Source: Proteles cristata cristata (taxonomy: Eukaryota; Chordata; Mammalia; Carnivora; Hyaenidae). From it: DNA of 64,000 nt. Of the stretch, positions 46,822-57,890 are shown piece by piece. How positions within the stretch are numbered: the first letter of the stretch is position 1; every line of letters starts with the position of its first letter. The position numbers and the translations under genes are program-made. The stretch is taken from the NCBI GenBank assembly GCA_017311185.1, contig JAESUZ010001723.1, forward strand, positions 1,364,001 through 1,428,000. Direction: 5' to 3'. The notes beneath the pieces are model-generated. The model did no database searches and was not told where the DNA came from. It saw only the letters and a list, made by a program, of their open reading frames with translations.

Positions 46822-46900
46822 GGAATGGAAAACAGTGTAAAACTTTAAGAATGGCATCCTGAATATAATGGACATTATGTAAGCCCTGAATCCAGATTCC
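46822..46900 (+). repeat. First copy of an unassigned 80-bp repeat
   Basis: ggaatggaaaacagtgtaaa, actttaagaatggcatcctg, attatgtaagccctgaatcc. Partly similar (roughly three bases in four by eye) to 47742-47820, same orientation. Confidence 0.55.
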
Positions 46901-47004
46901 ACAAAGGTAATCTTGTTCATAGTTGGTTCTGTGAGGAGATGATGGTAGAAAACTCCTAGTTTACTGTCTTGCTTACCACTGTCCAAGTTCAAACATTTCT
47001 ACAA

Positions 47005-47225
47005 GCAAGTTCTATCAAATCTTTAAAGATTAGTCTCTACATTAATTTTTACAAAGTCTAGAAATAGTGTGGTTAGCAGATTCATTCTATAAACTAATCT
47101 TTATACCAAAACTAGTCAAGGATATTACAAGAAAAGAAAAATCACAGACAAATCTCATATGTATCCAGAGATGCAAGAGTGCCAAAGAGAATACAGGAAA
47201 ATAAAATCCAGTATTGTACTAAAAA
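47005..47225 (+). mobile_element. Ancient L1 ORF2 scrap
   Basis: caagttctatcaaatcttta, ctttataccaaaactagtca, gaaaagaaaaatcacagaca: reverse transcriptase region of an old L1, plus strand, no open frame. Confidence 0.6.
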
Positions 47226-47362
47226 TATTAAGACCTTGGAGAGTGTATACTAAGATACAGCAGTTTTAGAGTAGAATTGGTGATACATCCTTAATGTTGC
47301 CTCTAAATTTTCAATGTTATTTCCAGAGGCCTTTTTCTATTGTCCTAAAAATATGTACTTTA

Positions 47363-47584
47363 TTTTTTTTTTAATTTTTTTAATGTTTTATTTATTTCTA
47401 GGAGAGAAAGAGACAGCGTGAGCAGGGGAGGGTCAAAGAGAGAGGGAGTCACAGACTGAAACAGGCTCCAGGCTCCGAGCTGGCAGTCAGCACAGAGCCC
47501 GACGCAGGGCTCGAACCCACAAACAGCGAGATCATGACCTAAGCAAAAGTCGGACGCTTAACCAACTAAGCCACCCAGGCGCCC
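47363..47584 (-). mobile_element. CAN-SINE, young felid type
   Basis: Minus-strand SINE with atttatttctaggagagaaa and gagccaccc-type end caggcgcccc. Perfect 18-bp TSD ctaaaaatatgtacttta at 47345-47362 and 47585-47602. Confidence 0.95.
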
Positions 47585-47741
47585 CTAAAAATATGTACTT
47601 TAAATGAACACTGACTTAATCAAATGCTTTTTTGCATCTGTTATATCTGTTTAATCTGTTAAATCTATTGGAGGCACACAACCCAACCTCTTCCATTCTG
47701 CCACCCTCCTGATAATGTGAGTCTCAAAGAGATCAACAGAG

Positions 47742-47820
47742 GGATGGAAAACAGTATAAAACTACAAGAGTGACACCCTGAAGAGACTATCCATTAAGTA
47801 AGTCCTATATCCAGATTTAG
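47742..47820 (+). repeat. Second copy of an unassigned 80-bp repeat
   Basis: gggatggaaaacagtataaa, actacaagagtgacaccctg, attaagtaagtcctatatcc. See 46822-46900. Confidence 0.55.
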
Positions 47821-48059
47821 ATAACCATTCTAGTTTCTATCCTTTCTGAAAACTGGGAAGTTAGCTTTTCGTTTCCTTCTGTGAGCTACCTTAAATCTTT
47901 CCAATAACTTTTAAGAAAATTGTTTTAATTTATATTTCAAGGTTATCTAGTCTTTTTTATTCAGTAATACTATTGATAAGGATTATATCCTACGGCTTGC
48001 CATCAGAAAACTACTATATTAGTTATCAAATTGTTAAAGTCTCTTAACTTATTGATTTA

Positions 48060-48150
48060 CCCATCATGTTTACTAAGTGTCTGCTACATGCCAGGCACTG
48101 AGCTAAAGATGAGGACACACAGGTAGGAATAATCTAAGTATAATGGAACA
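48060..48150 (-). repeat. L2 3' end remnant
   Basis: gtttactaagtgtctgctac, atgccaggcactgagctaaa, gatgaggacacacaggtagg: L2 in reverse. Confidence 0.6.
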
Positions 48151-48329
48151 CTGGCACAAAGAAAGAAGTGATAAAAATTCTTTGACTCATGTTCAATCAT
48201 CCATAAATGAATTTTGTTAGCATCTTGCCTGTATGTCCATAGGTATGTTATATGAGACTGTCATATGCTTTGCAGAAATCGAAACATATTATATCCAATG
48301 CACTAGCATGACTTAGTCATGGTGACTGA

Positions 48330-48481
48330 TATTTTTTTTTTCAAATAGTTTATTGTCAAGTTGGTTTCCATGTAATACCCAGTGCTCATCCCCACAAGTG
48401 CCCCCCTCCATGCCCATCTCCCCCCACATCCATCAGTCCTCAGTTTGTTCTCAGCATTTAAAAGTCTCTCATGGTTTGCCT
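48330..48481 (-). mobile_element. Young L1, about 150-bp 3' end
   Basis: Poly-T, caaatagtttattgtcaagt to aagtctctcatggtttgcct. The flanks share tgact..tat only, so the TSD is doubtful. Confidence 0.85.
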
Positions 48482-48646
48482 GTTTGACTCTTATCAACCA
48501 CATTCTTTCTTAAATGCTGAAAAACCATCTGTTCAAACTGAAGCACTTCTCAAACAAAAAACTTTCATACTCCTGAATATTTTTAAGGTAAAATGTTACT
48601 AACGAAACAAATAAATAGGGACTTAATTATCTTAATCTGAGCTAAG

Positions 48647-48806
48647 AGGCAAACCATGAGAGATTCTTGAATGCCGAGAACAAACTGAGGGCTGATAGGG
48701 GAGGGGGAGAGAAGAAGGGAGGTGATAGGCATGGGGGAGGGCACTTGTTGGGATATGCACTGGGTGTTATATGGAAATCGACCTGACAATAAATATTTAA
48801 GAAAAA
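48647..48806 (+). mobile_element. L1, 160-bp 3' end
   Basis: aggcaaaccatgagagattc to gacctgacaataaatattta. TSD aatctgagctaag / aatctgagcaaag at 48634-48646 and 48807-48819. Confidence 0.9.
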
Positions 48807-48819
48807 AATCTGAGCAAAG

Positions 48820-49900
48820 AGAATATGAATTTCAATATGCATACACTTGTCTCTACCTTAAGTATTTAGGAAACATTCAAACACAAGTTACAGTTTTCCT
48901 ATCAGCAAGTTAGTAAGTTTTGTCTATTTAACTCTAGTAGTATAAATAAGTTTTGTTACAGAATTATATGTTTTTAAAAATCAAAAATATAAGGTAAAAA
49001 AATGAACATAATATACCAAATAGACTACTTATTCATACACAATAAACACAGTAGTATAGCCAAGTCTTGAGAAATTTTGCTGTGAAAAAAAAAAGTAATG
49101 AGTTCAAGAAGTTGTAAGCTGCTGATGAAAATTATCTAGGAAAGAGGGAAAATGGAACTTTGGAAAAAATTACTGCAAAAAGGAATTTCTTTAAAAATCA
49201 CCGCTGATGAAGACAGAAGACAGTAAATGTAAAACAGGAATAAAAGTTCCAGAGAAAAGAAATGTTATATATTAGTACTTGAATTTATGCTGTTTTCATG
49301 TGTTCCTTACATGTGTTTTCCTATGTGCATCCTCCCACATAAACTCAAACCACTTTGAAACCAAGCTCATTAAACGAGAGTAAAGAGGCAAAATCCAAAA
49401 AATATGAACATGAATAATTTCTTGAACAGAACCTTAGAGGAGTATGTCATTGGCCTACCTGTAATACCTCATGCCTCCCTCCTAAAACAAACTTACCCCA
49501 TTATAATTTTATCCTAGATTCACAAACTTCTTTCCTGGGATAAAAGATATAGTTTTCAATTAAACTAAAATTTGGTTAGTAATCAGTAAAACAAACAACT
49601 CCTACAACTACAGAAGTTGGCTATTCCTAATTCAAATCAGTCACTACTTCCCATAATTTAAAAATAAAAAAGGTTTATAAGTGTTTCATAATGTAATGGT
49701 GTTATATGAATGTGCCAAAGTGACTCTTATATACTGGGCCCTATGTTATTTACTTCTTCACAGCAAGAGAGCACCATTAGCTCACAACCCACCAGTGCCA
49801 AAATTTTACATATCCAACTGCTTTTAATATAACCCAAATAAGCATATTTTTAGCCATTTAGGGTCTGCCATTTTACATTAATGAAGGTGCACTCAATATC
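48820..49900. other. Gene-free intronic sequence
   Basis: AT-rich; no repeat or exon recognised. Confidence 0.4.
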
Positions 49901-50170
49901 TTCTAGCCACAGTTTAGGCCCGCCCCGAACTATAAAGATCATAAGCTGCTGCTATTCTACGGTGCTCTTTGACCCAGAGATTACCCATCATGCAGCTGAG
50001 TAACATAATCTAACACATAAGCCCTTTTCTCCCAGAGGTTCCTGTGCCCTCTTCCTGTTATAGGTATGGCCCTGCACTGCCAGGAGGTCTCCAGCTGTTA
50101 GGGACAACCCGTCAAAGCTCTGCCTAAATAAAGCTTATCATATGTTCCTTCCATCTTGTAGCCATATCTT
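49900..50170 (+). mobile_element. Possible solo LTR fragment
   Basis: A GC-box-like cccgccccgaac is followed at once by a TATA box (tataaag, 49931) and, about 195 bp later, by a polyadenylation signal in ctgcctaaataaagcttat (AATAAA 50127-50132). This order is typical of a retroviral LTR. I cannot name the family or see the TG...CA ends or a TSD. Confidence 0.35.
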
Positions 50171-50640
50171 TTTTCTTATCGGCCTCAAAATCTTCAAATT
50201 TACTACAAATGTATGTTTTTTTCAGTGAAACTTTACAAAAATTGGTGAATCATTTTAAAAACGAGAAAACCCAGATGTGAAGAAAAACTTTAAAAGCTAA
50301 CTGAAAAATATGAAAATTTTGAAAGTCCCCATAAGAAAATTTCTGCAGCCTATTCAAGTAATTTCATTCCCTGTCAACCAAATAAAATACAGAGTACTTC
50401 AGCACAAATGGTACAAGTTTTCCAAGATGCAGACGATCTATCCCAAGAAGCATTCCCACAGGTACGGCAGGATACAATGAAGAAGGCACATGATAGAAAC
50501 ACAATGCATGTTCTCTGAATGAGGCCTTTGCTCTTGGCTAGTATTTACTAAGGTAGAGTCCCAAGTCCCAATCTTGCTAATCATATCACGCACTGGGAGG
50601 ACATTTTGGAGAAATATGATTGCTTTAATTCACAACACCA
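50171..50640. other. Gene-free intronic sequence
   Basis: No repeat or exon recognised. Confidence 0.4.
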
Positions 50641-50649
50641 CCTATGTAG

Positions 50650-50775
50650 TATTGCAATACAAAATGCTTAAGCTGAATCTAACCAGGAGAAAACATTTAG
50701 ACAAATACAAACTGAGGGTCATTTTGCAAAACAACTGACATGGGCACTTCAACAATGTACATATCATAAAAGGAA
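50650..50775 (+). repeat. Ancient repeat, left half
   Basis: ctgaatctaaccaggagaaa, caaactgagggtcattttgc, aaaacaactgacatgggcac, ttcaacaatg. The other half lies at 52775-53110, after an L1 insertion. Family not certain; it resembles an old mammalian LINE 3' end. Confidence 0.5.
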
Positions 50776-51046
50776 AAAAGAAAGACTTATCAAAAAGAGA
50801 AAGGACCCAAATAAATAAAATCACAGGTAAAAGAAGAGAAATCACAACCAACATCACAAAAATACAAACAATTATAAGAGAATATAGTGAAAAATTGTGT
50901 CAACAAACCAGACAATCTGGAAGAAAAGTATCGAACAGATCAATATCTAGCCAAAAAAAAAAAAAAACTGAATCCATAACCAAACATCTCCAACAAACAA
51001 AAGTCCAGGGCCAGATAGCTTCACAGTGGAATTCTACCAAATATTT

Positions 51047-51547
51047 TTTTTTAAAGAAGTATCATTTATTGTTTAAGAGCAGAAAGATACTGGTGACATA
51101 TATTTACAACATATTTTACTTCTGAGGATTACAAATAATTTTTGTGCCAAATACTATAATTTTAGAAGAGCAGTAAGAAGTGTCATCTGATGAAATTATT
51201 GTTTTAAAAGGAAATAAACTTGGATGCTGGTTCTGTGTCCATTATTATCTTCTTTTATACCCAAATTAGGCACTTGGCCATGAATTTTCATTTCTAGCAC
51301 ATGCTGATCTGAAACCAGCTTCTTATTTGTGATGCTACTGAGCAAAGGAAGTTTTTCCATCTATATATCATGATAGCCTTTAGATGAACAAGCAGAAGTA
51401 TAGTCATGATGTTCTCATTTGCATAAGCAACTCCCTGAAAGGTCATCAGATATCTTTATTGTTCTCAGGTACATTTCATGGGCTGCTGAAGGCATGCATA
51501 ATCATCTCTAGCAATTCATCTTTTACCCAGTTTAATGGCCCCTACTA
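51047..51547 (-). pseudogene. Processed pseudogene of an unidentified mRNA
   Basis: Minus-strand insertion in L1 ORF2 with all marks of a reverse-transcribed mRNA: 13-bp TSD ctaccaaatattt at 51034-51046 and 51548-51560, a poly-A tail (T run at 51044-51052), and an aataaa signal (in cttaaacaataaatgatact) about 15 nt before the tail. Readable minus-strand pieces include [17 protein letters not shown] near 51525-51475 and ITNKKLVSDQHVLEMKIHGQ near 51335-51275, in different frames. I cannot name the parent gene; part is probably 3'UTR. Only the 3' 500 nt were copied. Confidence 0.8.
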
Positions 51548-51859
51548 CTACCAAATATTTAAAGAAGAGTTAATACCTATTCCTTTCAAACTGTTCCAAA
51601 AAATACAAATGGAAGGAAAACTTCCAAACTCATTCCATGAGGCCAGCATTACCAATTCCAAACCAAAGACAACACTGAAAAAGAGAACTACAGATAGATA
51701 TCCCTGATGAACACAGATGCAAAATTTTGCATTAAAATACAAGCAAACTGAATCCAACAGTACATTAAAAGAACCATTCACCATGATCAAGTGAGACTTA
51801 TTCCTGGTTTGCAAGGGTAGTTCAATATTCGCAAATCAAGCAACCTGATACAAATTGAG

Positions 51860-52012
51860 CATGATACATGCACTGAGCATGGAGCCTGAATAAGACTCTA
51901 TCCCTCTTGCTCGCTCTCCCTCTTTCTCCTTTCCTCCCTCCTTCTCTCTCTCTTTCCCCCTCTCCCCTGCTAATGTTCTCTTTCTCTAAAATAAAATAAG
52001 ACAAAACAGAAA
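51860..52012 (+). mobile_element. CAN-SINE 3' part
   Basis: actgagcatggagcctgaat, long CT-rich stretch with ctccctccttctctctctct, tail ctaaaataaaataagac. The tRNA-like head is mostly lost. Confidence 0.65.
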
Positions 52013-52478
52013 AGAATCATATGATCCTCTTAAGAGATGCAGAAAAAGCACCTGACAAAGTACATCTATTCATGATAAAGACCCTCAACAAAGCAGGTTT
52101 AGAGGGAACATACTTCAACATAATAAAGGCCATGTATGAAAAACCCACAGCTAATATCATCTTCAATGGGGAAAAACTGAAAGCTTTTCCTCTAGGGTCA
52201 GGAAAAAGACAGGCATGTCCATTCTCACCACTGTTATTTAACATAGTACTGGAAGTTCTAGCCTCAGCAAACAGACAACAGAAAGAAATACAAGGTGTCC
52301 AAACTGGCGAGGAGGAGTCAAACTTTCACTATTTGTAGATGATGTGATATCTATATAAAACAATCAAAAGGCGTCACCACAAAACTGCTGGAACTGATAA
52401 ACAAATTAAGTAAAATCACAGGATACAAATCAATAGACAGAAATATGTTTCATTTCTATACACCAATTATGAAGATTT

Positions 52479-52735
52479 TTAAAAAATTTTTTATTTGAGT
52501 ATAGTTGACACAGAACATTACATTAGTTTCAGGTGAACTATACAGTGATTCAGTTTCTCTATATGTTATGCTAAGTTCACCACAAGTGTAGCTACCATCT
52601 GTCACCACACAACACTATTACAATATCACTGACTATATTCTTTATGATGTACCTTTTTTCCCCATGACTTATTCGTTTCATAACTGAAAGTCTGACAATA
52701 CTTTTTGATTGGCTCCTAGACCATACCCCCCCCAC
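52479..52735 (-). mobile_element. Older L1 3'UTR, minus strand
   Basis: ttttttatttgagtatagtt, gacacagaacattacattag, tttcaggtgaactatacagt, ccacaagtgtagctaccatc: 3'UTR of an old L1 in reverse. Confidence 0.75.
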
Positions 52736-52774
52736 CAAAAAAAAAAAAAAAAAGCAATCAAACAAAAACAGCTA

Positions 52775-53110
52775 TAAAGGACATTCTTGGGGAAAGATCT
52801 TTGAATGTGAACTAGATATATTATAGTACTATTTGTATCAATGGTAAATTTCTTGAATATAATAATTATATTGTGATTATGTTAAAGAATGTCCTTTTCG
52901 TAGAAGACACATACTCAAATATTTAACAGTGAAGTATTAGAATATCTAAAACTTACTCTCATATTAAAAGCAGGACTGGGGAGAGAATATGAGCTCAATA
53001 TGGCAAAATGCTGGTAACTGGTAAATCTAGGGGAAGGGATATAGGTGTTACTTATATTGGTCTTGTACCCTGTGTATAGATTTGAAATTTTTCAAAATAA
53101 AAAAATAGAT
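52775..53110 (+). repeat. Ancient repeat, right half
   Basis: ggacattcttggggaaagat, tatattgtgattatgttaaa, gaatgtccttttcgtagaag, gtctagattt-like text and the end gaaatttttcaaaataaaaa. It continues the sequence cut off at 50775. Confidence 0.5.
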
Positions 53111-53219
53111 AAGGAGTCCAATGATTTCTTTAAAAAGGATTACATAGAAGAAGTATCCCAAAACAAAGTATGTTGCCATATGCCATTCAGTTATGGTTAT
53201 AAGAGTCATAAGGCTTTTC

Positions 53220-54245
53220 TTTGGCCCATGAGTCTTTATTTTACTTCCTTTTCTTTCATTCTCTCTCAAATTTCTTCTTATCGGTTTTTCATTCTTATTG
53301 GTCTACTCCAACCGCTCCTAACAAGATCTTCAATCTTACTCAACGTCAACAACACCAGACATATTTGATTAGTCCATCCTCTAAATATTTTCTTTGCTTG
53401 GACTCCAACACACTACTGTTTCATTCTCTACCTACCTCACTGGCCAACTTTTCAGATTCTCCTGATTCTCCTCTTCATCTTATCTTTAAACACTACAGTT
53501 CCCCAGTACTCTGTCTTCACCTCACTTCTCCATCTACAGAAATTCCTTTACTGTTTTCAACCAGCCCCATAGTTTTAAATATCATTTGAATGCTTATGAC
53601 TTCCAAATCTATGTTTGAAGCACAAAACTCTCTCCAGAACTCCACATTCATACAGTCAACTGCTTACCTAACATCTCCACTTGAATCTGAGTCATTTCAA
53701 ACTTAACATGTCCAAAATTGAATCCTTTGATTTCCTCCCGAAAATATATCCCTTCCCAAACATCCACATTTCAGTGAATAGCATCCACATCTCCAGAATT
53801 GTTAAGACAAAAAATCCTGAGGTCATCTTCAATTACTCTTTTGTCTATTCTACATGCTCAACAAATAGTGTCAGCTCTAACTTCAAAATATATGGTACCT
53901 TACCACTTCTCATCACACCAGGCAACATGTGAATTCAAGCTATCATTCTGTCTTCCATGAACTACTATAATATTCTACCAAGTCTCCCTGCTTCTGACCT
54001 TGCCCCCACTATATTTCTAGTCTCAACAAAGCAGCTCAGAATAACACTTTTAAAATTAAATAAAAATATGTCCCTTCTCTTTCTGAAAGCTTTTAGTGGC
54101 CTCCTGGATCATTCAATAAAAGATAACACCCCTGACATGGCCTACAAGGCCCTACAATATTAACCCCTGTGCTGTCACTCTGCACTCATCTCCTTTTACT
54201 GACCTTGCCTTCACACACGGTAGTCAAACTGTCTACCTTACTCTA
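53220..54245 (+). repeat. L2 ORF2 relic
   Basis: Long, well ordered L2: tcatttgaatgcttatgact, tccagaactccacattcata, caaacttaacatgtccaaaa, cacttctcatcacaccaggc, gtctccctgcttctgacctt, catggcctacaaggccctac. Plus strand. The open frames 53045-54163 are pieces of it and have no intact motif. Confidence 0.8.
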
Positions 54246-54506
54246 CATGAATAAGAAAGGCACATTTTGCACATAAAGGATTAAAGCTCATGGATTAATA
54301 GTATTTAAGGGCTTGGACTAGTAGTCAAAGAATAACGAAGGGCTCCCCAAGAGGAAGAATAGAAACAAGAACAGTCATAAAAATTAAGCTGGAAAAAAGA
54401 CACAAAAAAGAGATATATCATCAATGTAATATTTATAAGAGTGGGGGGGGAGGATAAAGGAGAATTTAACTCATGACAGGGAACAGAATAAAAATACCAT
54501 GTATAA
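54246..54506. other. Gene-free intronic sequence
   Basis: No repeat or exon recognised. Confidence 0.4.
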
Positions 54507-54521
54507 AAAAATGGGAAATCG

Positions 54522-54687
54522 GGGCGCCTGGGTGGCTCAGTTGGTTAAGTATCCGACTTCAGCTCAGGTCATGATCTCATGGTTCGTGGGTTCAAGCCCC
54601 GCATCAGGCTCTGTGCTGACAGCTCAGGGCCTGGAGCCAGCTTCAGATTCTGTATCTCCCTCTTTCTCTGACCCTCCCGTGTGTGCG

Positions 54688-54722
<35 letters not shown>

Positions 54723-54737
54723 AAATAAATAAAAACA
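54522..54737 (+). mobile_element. CAN-SINE (first of a pair)
   Basis: cggggcgcctgggtggctca head, gttcaagccccgcatcaggc, gtgtgtgcgcgcgctctctc, tail agaaataaataaaaaca. A second SINE sits in its tail. Confidence 0.92.
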
Positions 54738-54966
54738 GGGGCGCCTGAGTGGCTCAGTCGGTTGAGCATCTGACTTCAGCTCAGGTCATGATCTCTTGGT
54801 TCCCTGGGTTCGAGCCTTTCATCAGGCTCTGTGCAGAATGCTTGCTCAGAGCCTGGAGCTTGTTTCGGATTCTGTGTCTCCTTCTCTCTCTGCCCCTCCC
54901 CCGCTCACCCTCTGTCTTACGCTGTCTCTCAAAAATAAATAAATGGGAAAAAAAATTTTTTAAGAA
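54738..54966 (+). mobile_element. CAN-SINE (second of a pair)
   Basis: ggggcgcctgagtggctcag head, tgggttcgagcctttcatca, tail caaaaataaataaatggg. Flanked by aaataaaaaca at 54727-54737 and 54967-54977, so it inserted into the A tail of the first SINE. Confidence 0.9.
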
Positions 54967-55173
54967 AAATAAAAACATTAAACAAATTTTTTTAAATGGG
55001 ATATCATATTAACACATTACAGCGGCTATTTCTGGATGACAGTATTCTTCTAACATCCCTTGTTTTCAGAGATTTGTGCTTTGTTAGAACTGGACTATTT
55101 TACTTTTGCCCTATATATCTGGTTTGTTCCTTTATCCAAGGGTACGGCCCTTACTTATAGGTTATGTTCCTTT

Positions 55174-55391
55174 ATTTTTTTTTTTAATGTTTTTATTTAT
55201 TTCTAGGAGAAAGAGAGAGACAGTGTGAGCAGGGGCGGGTCAGAGAGAGAGGGAGTCACAGACTGAAACAGGCTCCAGGCTCTGAGCTGGCAGTCAGCAC
55301 AGAGCCCGATGCGGGGCTCAAACCCACGAACCGCGAGATCATGACTAAGCGAAAGTCGGACGCTTAACCGACTAAGCCACCCAGGTGCCCC
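55174..55391 (-). mobile_element. CAN-SINE, young felid type
   Basis: Minus strand: atttatttctaggagaaaga, GA-rich part, ccacccaggtgcccca. Short TSD gttccttta on both sides (ending 55173, and 55392-55400). Confidence 0.92.
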
Positions 55392-55561
55392 AGTTCCTTT
55401 AGAGATCCTAATAGAAAGTCCAAATATTTTACCAATGACCCTATGACTTGAACTCTAATACTTTTTTCACCAATATTAAGTGGCTGCTGAAGTCTATTCA
55501 GTTTTCTAGCTGTACTCTCTAAGATTCCTCAACTCGTACATAGCTCAAAAGAAACTAGAAC

Positions 55562-55787
55562 AGGGGCGCCTGGGTGGCTTAGTCGGTTGAGCGTCCGACT
55601 TTCGCTTGGGTCATGATCTCGCGGTTCGTGGGTTCGAGCCCCGCGTCGGGCTCTGTGCTGACTGCCAGCTCAGAGCCTGGAGCCTGTTTCAGTCTGTAAC
55701 TCCCTCTGTCTCTAACCCTCCCCTGCTCACGCTGTTTCTCTCTCTTTCCTAGAAATAAATAAAACATTTAAAAAAAAATTAAAAAAA
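55562..55787 (+). mobile_element. CAN-SINE, young felid type
   Basis: aggggcgcctgggtggctta head, gtccgactttcgcttgggtc, tcctagaaataaataaaaca tail. Perfect 15-bp TSD aaaagaaactagaac at 55547-55561 and 55788-55802. Confidence 0.95.
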
Positions 55788-55978
55788 AAAAGAAACTAGA
55801 ACTAATTCAATTACTTAGGGGGAATTTGTAAGCAGATTGAGACCCTAATTCTCTGAGGTTCTCTCCTCTCCAGGTTTTAACCTCTTACTCTTGAGAATTC
55901 CAAACTCCAACCTATTTCCTAATTCTTGAGGAATCTGCTCCACCACTTAACAGCAAACTGAAAAATTCTCTGCAGGAG

Positions 55979-56092
55979 AAATGGAATGGAATGGAATGGA
56001 ATGGAATGGAATGGAATGGAATGGAATGGAATGGAATAAATGAAAAAAATAAAATGAAATAAAATAAAATAAAGTAAAATAAAATAATAAAC
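55979..56092 (+). repeat. (TGGAA)n followed by (AAAAT)n
   Basis: About eleven tandem TGGAA units (55981-56036), then AAATAAAATG/AAAAT units to 56092. Pentamer of the same type as the GGAAT satellite of primates, but far too short to be a satellite array. Confidence 0.95.
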
Positions 56093-56194
56093 ATGAACTC
56101 TTCAAGAATTCATGAACAAATATGAATCCCTTCCTTCAAGGATCAAAATTCCCCCAAGATCCTCCATACACTTTAAATAAAGAGAGAGAAAGAA

Positions 56195-56384
56195 ACCAAA
56201 GAACAGATACTTAACTATAGAGAATTAACTGATGGTTACCTGAGGGGAGATGGATGGGGGGATGGGTTAAATAGGTGATAGAGATTAAGGAGGGCATTTA
56301 TGATGAATCACTATATTCTATGCCTGCAACTAATATCACACCATATGTTAACTAACTGGAATTTAAATAAAAACTCAGGGGAAA
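56195..56384 (+). mobile_element. Older L1 3' end
   Basis: gagaattaactgatggttac, ctgaggggagatggatgggg, accatatgttaactaactgg, aatttaaataaaaactcagg. Confidence 0.75.
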
Positions 56385-56399
56385 AAAATCTTCCCTATA

Positions 56400-57870
56400 T
56401 TGATTACTCTTCAGCGCCTAAAGACAGTTTTTTTTTAAAATACTTTCTTCTGAAGAAATATTTCAGAAATATTATTCAGAATTTCAGAAATATTATTTAG
56501 GACCACCAAACTGTGGGGGGTTTGCATACTGAATTGATTCTATGTAGCTTTCTAAAATTTACATCAAAAAGACAATTTCTCTGCTTCCTTGAAGAAAGTG
56601 TACTTCCAACAAATATGGCTGCTCTGTATAATTTTTTAAGCCATATATCCTTTGCCTTCCTGAAACAAACTGAATCGAGGTAGGGATTTATCTGCTAACA
56701 AAGTGGTCCTCAATTTCCTTTACAGCTATTATAGACACAGAACACTGCTCCTGGATTTAAGATGAGTCCCTGGTTATCAATCAGGAACTATATTATTTTG
56801 CTAATATTTTCTGAGGCACTCTATTTCTAGATCCCTAAACATTCTATCTCCCTGTCTCACCTCACTTCTAGGCATCTTCTGCCAATTTTCAGCTCTTATT
56901 AGTCCCATTACTGAACTAAGTGTTATAAATCAGGGGCATTATTTTTGTGTTATATTTTCCATTTTGAGGTGAGCTATTCACATTCAGAAATTATTATTCA
57001 CATTATTAGTACTTTCAGAAATATATGCCTTCCTGATCCTGGTCTAGACACTCCCTCTTCCTTTTTCCACATAACTTCTATCCAGTCTTGACCTTTTATT
57101 TTGGCAGTCCTTACCTATAAATTTGAGGTAACAGATTGTTACAAATGTTCATTCACTAAAAGAGGATTATCAAGTTTCCTTTCTCTAAATCTTTGTCTTT
57201 GATATTTTATAAAAGAAGGAGAATAAAAAGTATGCTGATCATGCATTTATATCAGAATCTTCTTATAGGCTTACTATTCCTCAATAACAAATTCTATCTT
57301 AGAAGACATACCAGTCACCTACTAATACCTCTCATCTCTAAATCCACCCTTCTAAGCACTGACTCTGATGCTGAGATTTGCCAACTTTGCCTCACAAGCT
57401 CCTCTGTCTGCTGGGGGTACTTGAAAGATAGTGGGGAAAAGGAGATAAGGAGAAGTGCTTCTTGCTGTTCCTATACACAGTTCCCCACCAGAGAAAATCA
57501 GTTCCGGCCTCCAGTTGCTATTGGCATTCCCAGAAACATCCTCATTACCCTTCTTCATACATATCAGCAACAGCCATGTGATGTCCTCACTCCTCAGATG
57601 TTTGAGCTCCAGTGTCTCAACACCCATCTTCCCAGATCCTGAGTTCTAGTATCCCCAACCCATTATCTTTTGTTTCCCCAGACTACAGAGTATAGGCTTC
57701 TTTCTGCAGTTATTATTTTGTGTTACATCAGTACTTCCTCTTTTTCTTTTTCATTTTCAAACATGTATGTAAACAATAACCTATATTAAATTCTACCCTG
57801 TAAAGTGACTTATACGTTTCTCATTTTCTGATTAAGCCCTAACTAAACTCTGATGCTTACTCAACCTCTG
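56400..57870. other. Gene-free sequence, possibly old LTR-like
   Basis: No exon found. The open frames at 57193-57649 overlap on both strands, have no splice sites that fit, and lie in text such as ctcctctgtctgctgggggt and agatgtttgagctccagtgt that may be an old LTR; I cannot assign it. Confidence 0.4.
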
Positions 57871-57890
57871 TTCAAAAACGTTATTTCTAG

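Larger units (their letters stand above)
50776..52478 (+). mobile_element. Older L1 ORF2, interrupted
   Basis: gaaagacttatcaaaaagag, aagtccagggccagatagct, (pseudogene insertion), ttaatacctattcctttcaa, aggaaaacttccaaactcat, (SINE-like piece at about 51860-52012), gatgcagaaaaagcacctga, [20 protein letters not shown] near 52107, and a damaged FADD site (ctatttgtagatgatgtg, near 52331, where FADD reads FVDD). Ends near accaattatgaag. Confidence 0.82.

Noticed and set aside
51047..51547. A DOCK3 exon or other multi-exon gene
   Set aside because: TSD, poly-A and aataaa show a processed copy of an mRNA 3' end; frames are broken.
57193..57649. Open frames on both strands near 57.4 kb as exons
   Set aside because: No fitting splice sites, overlapping frames on opposite strands, and no recognised protein.
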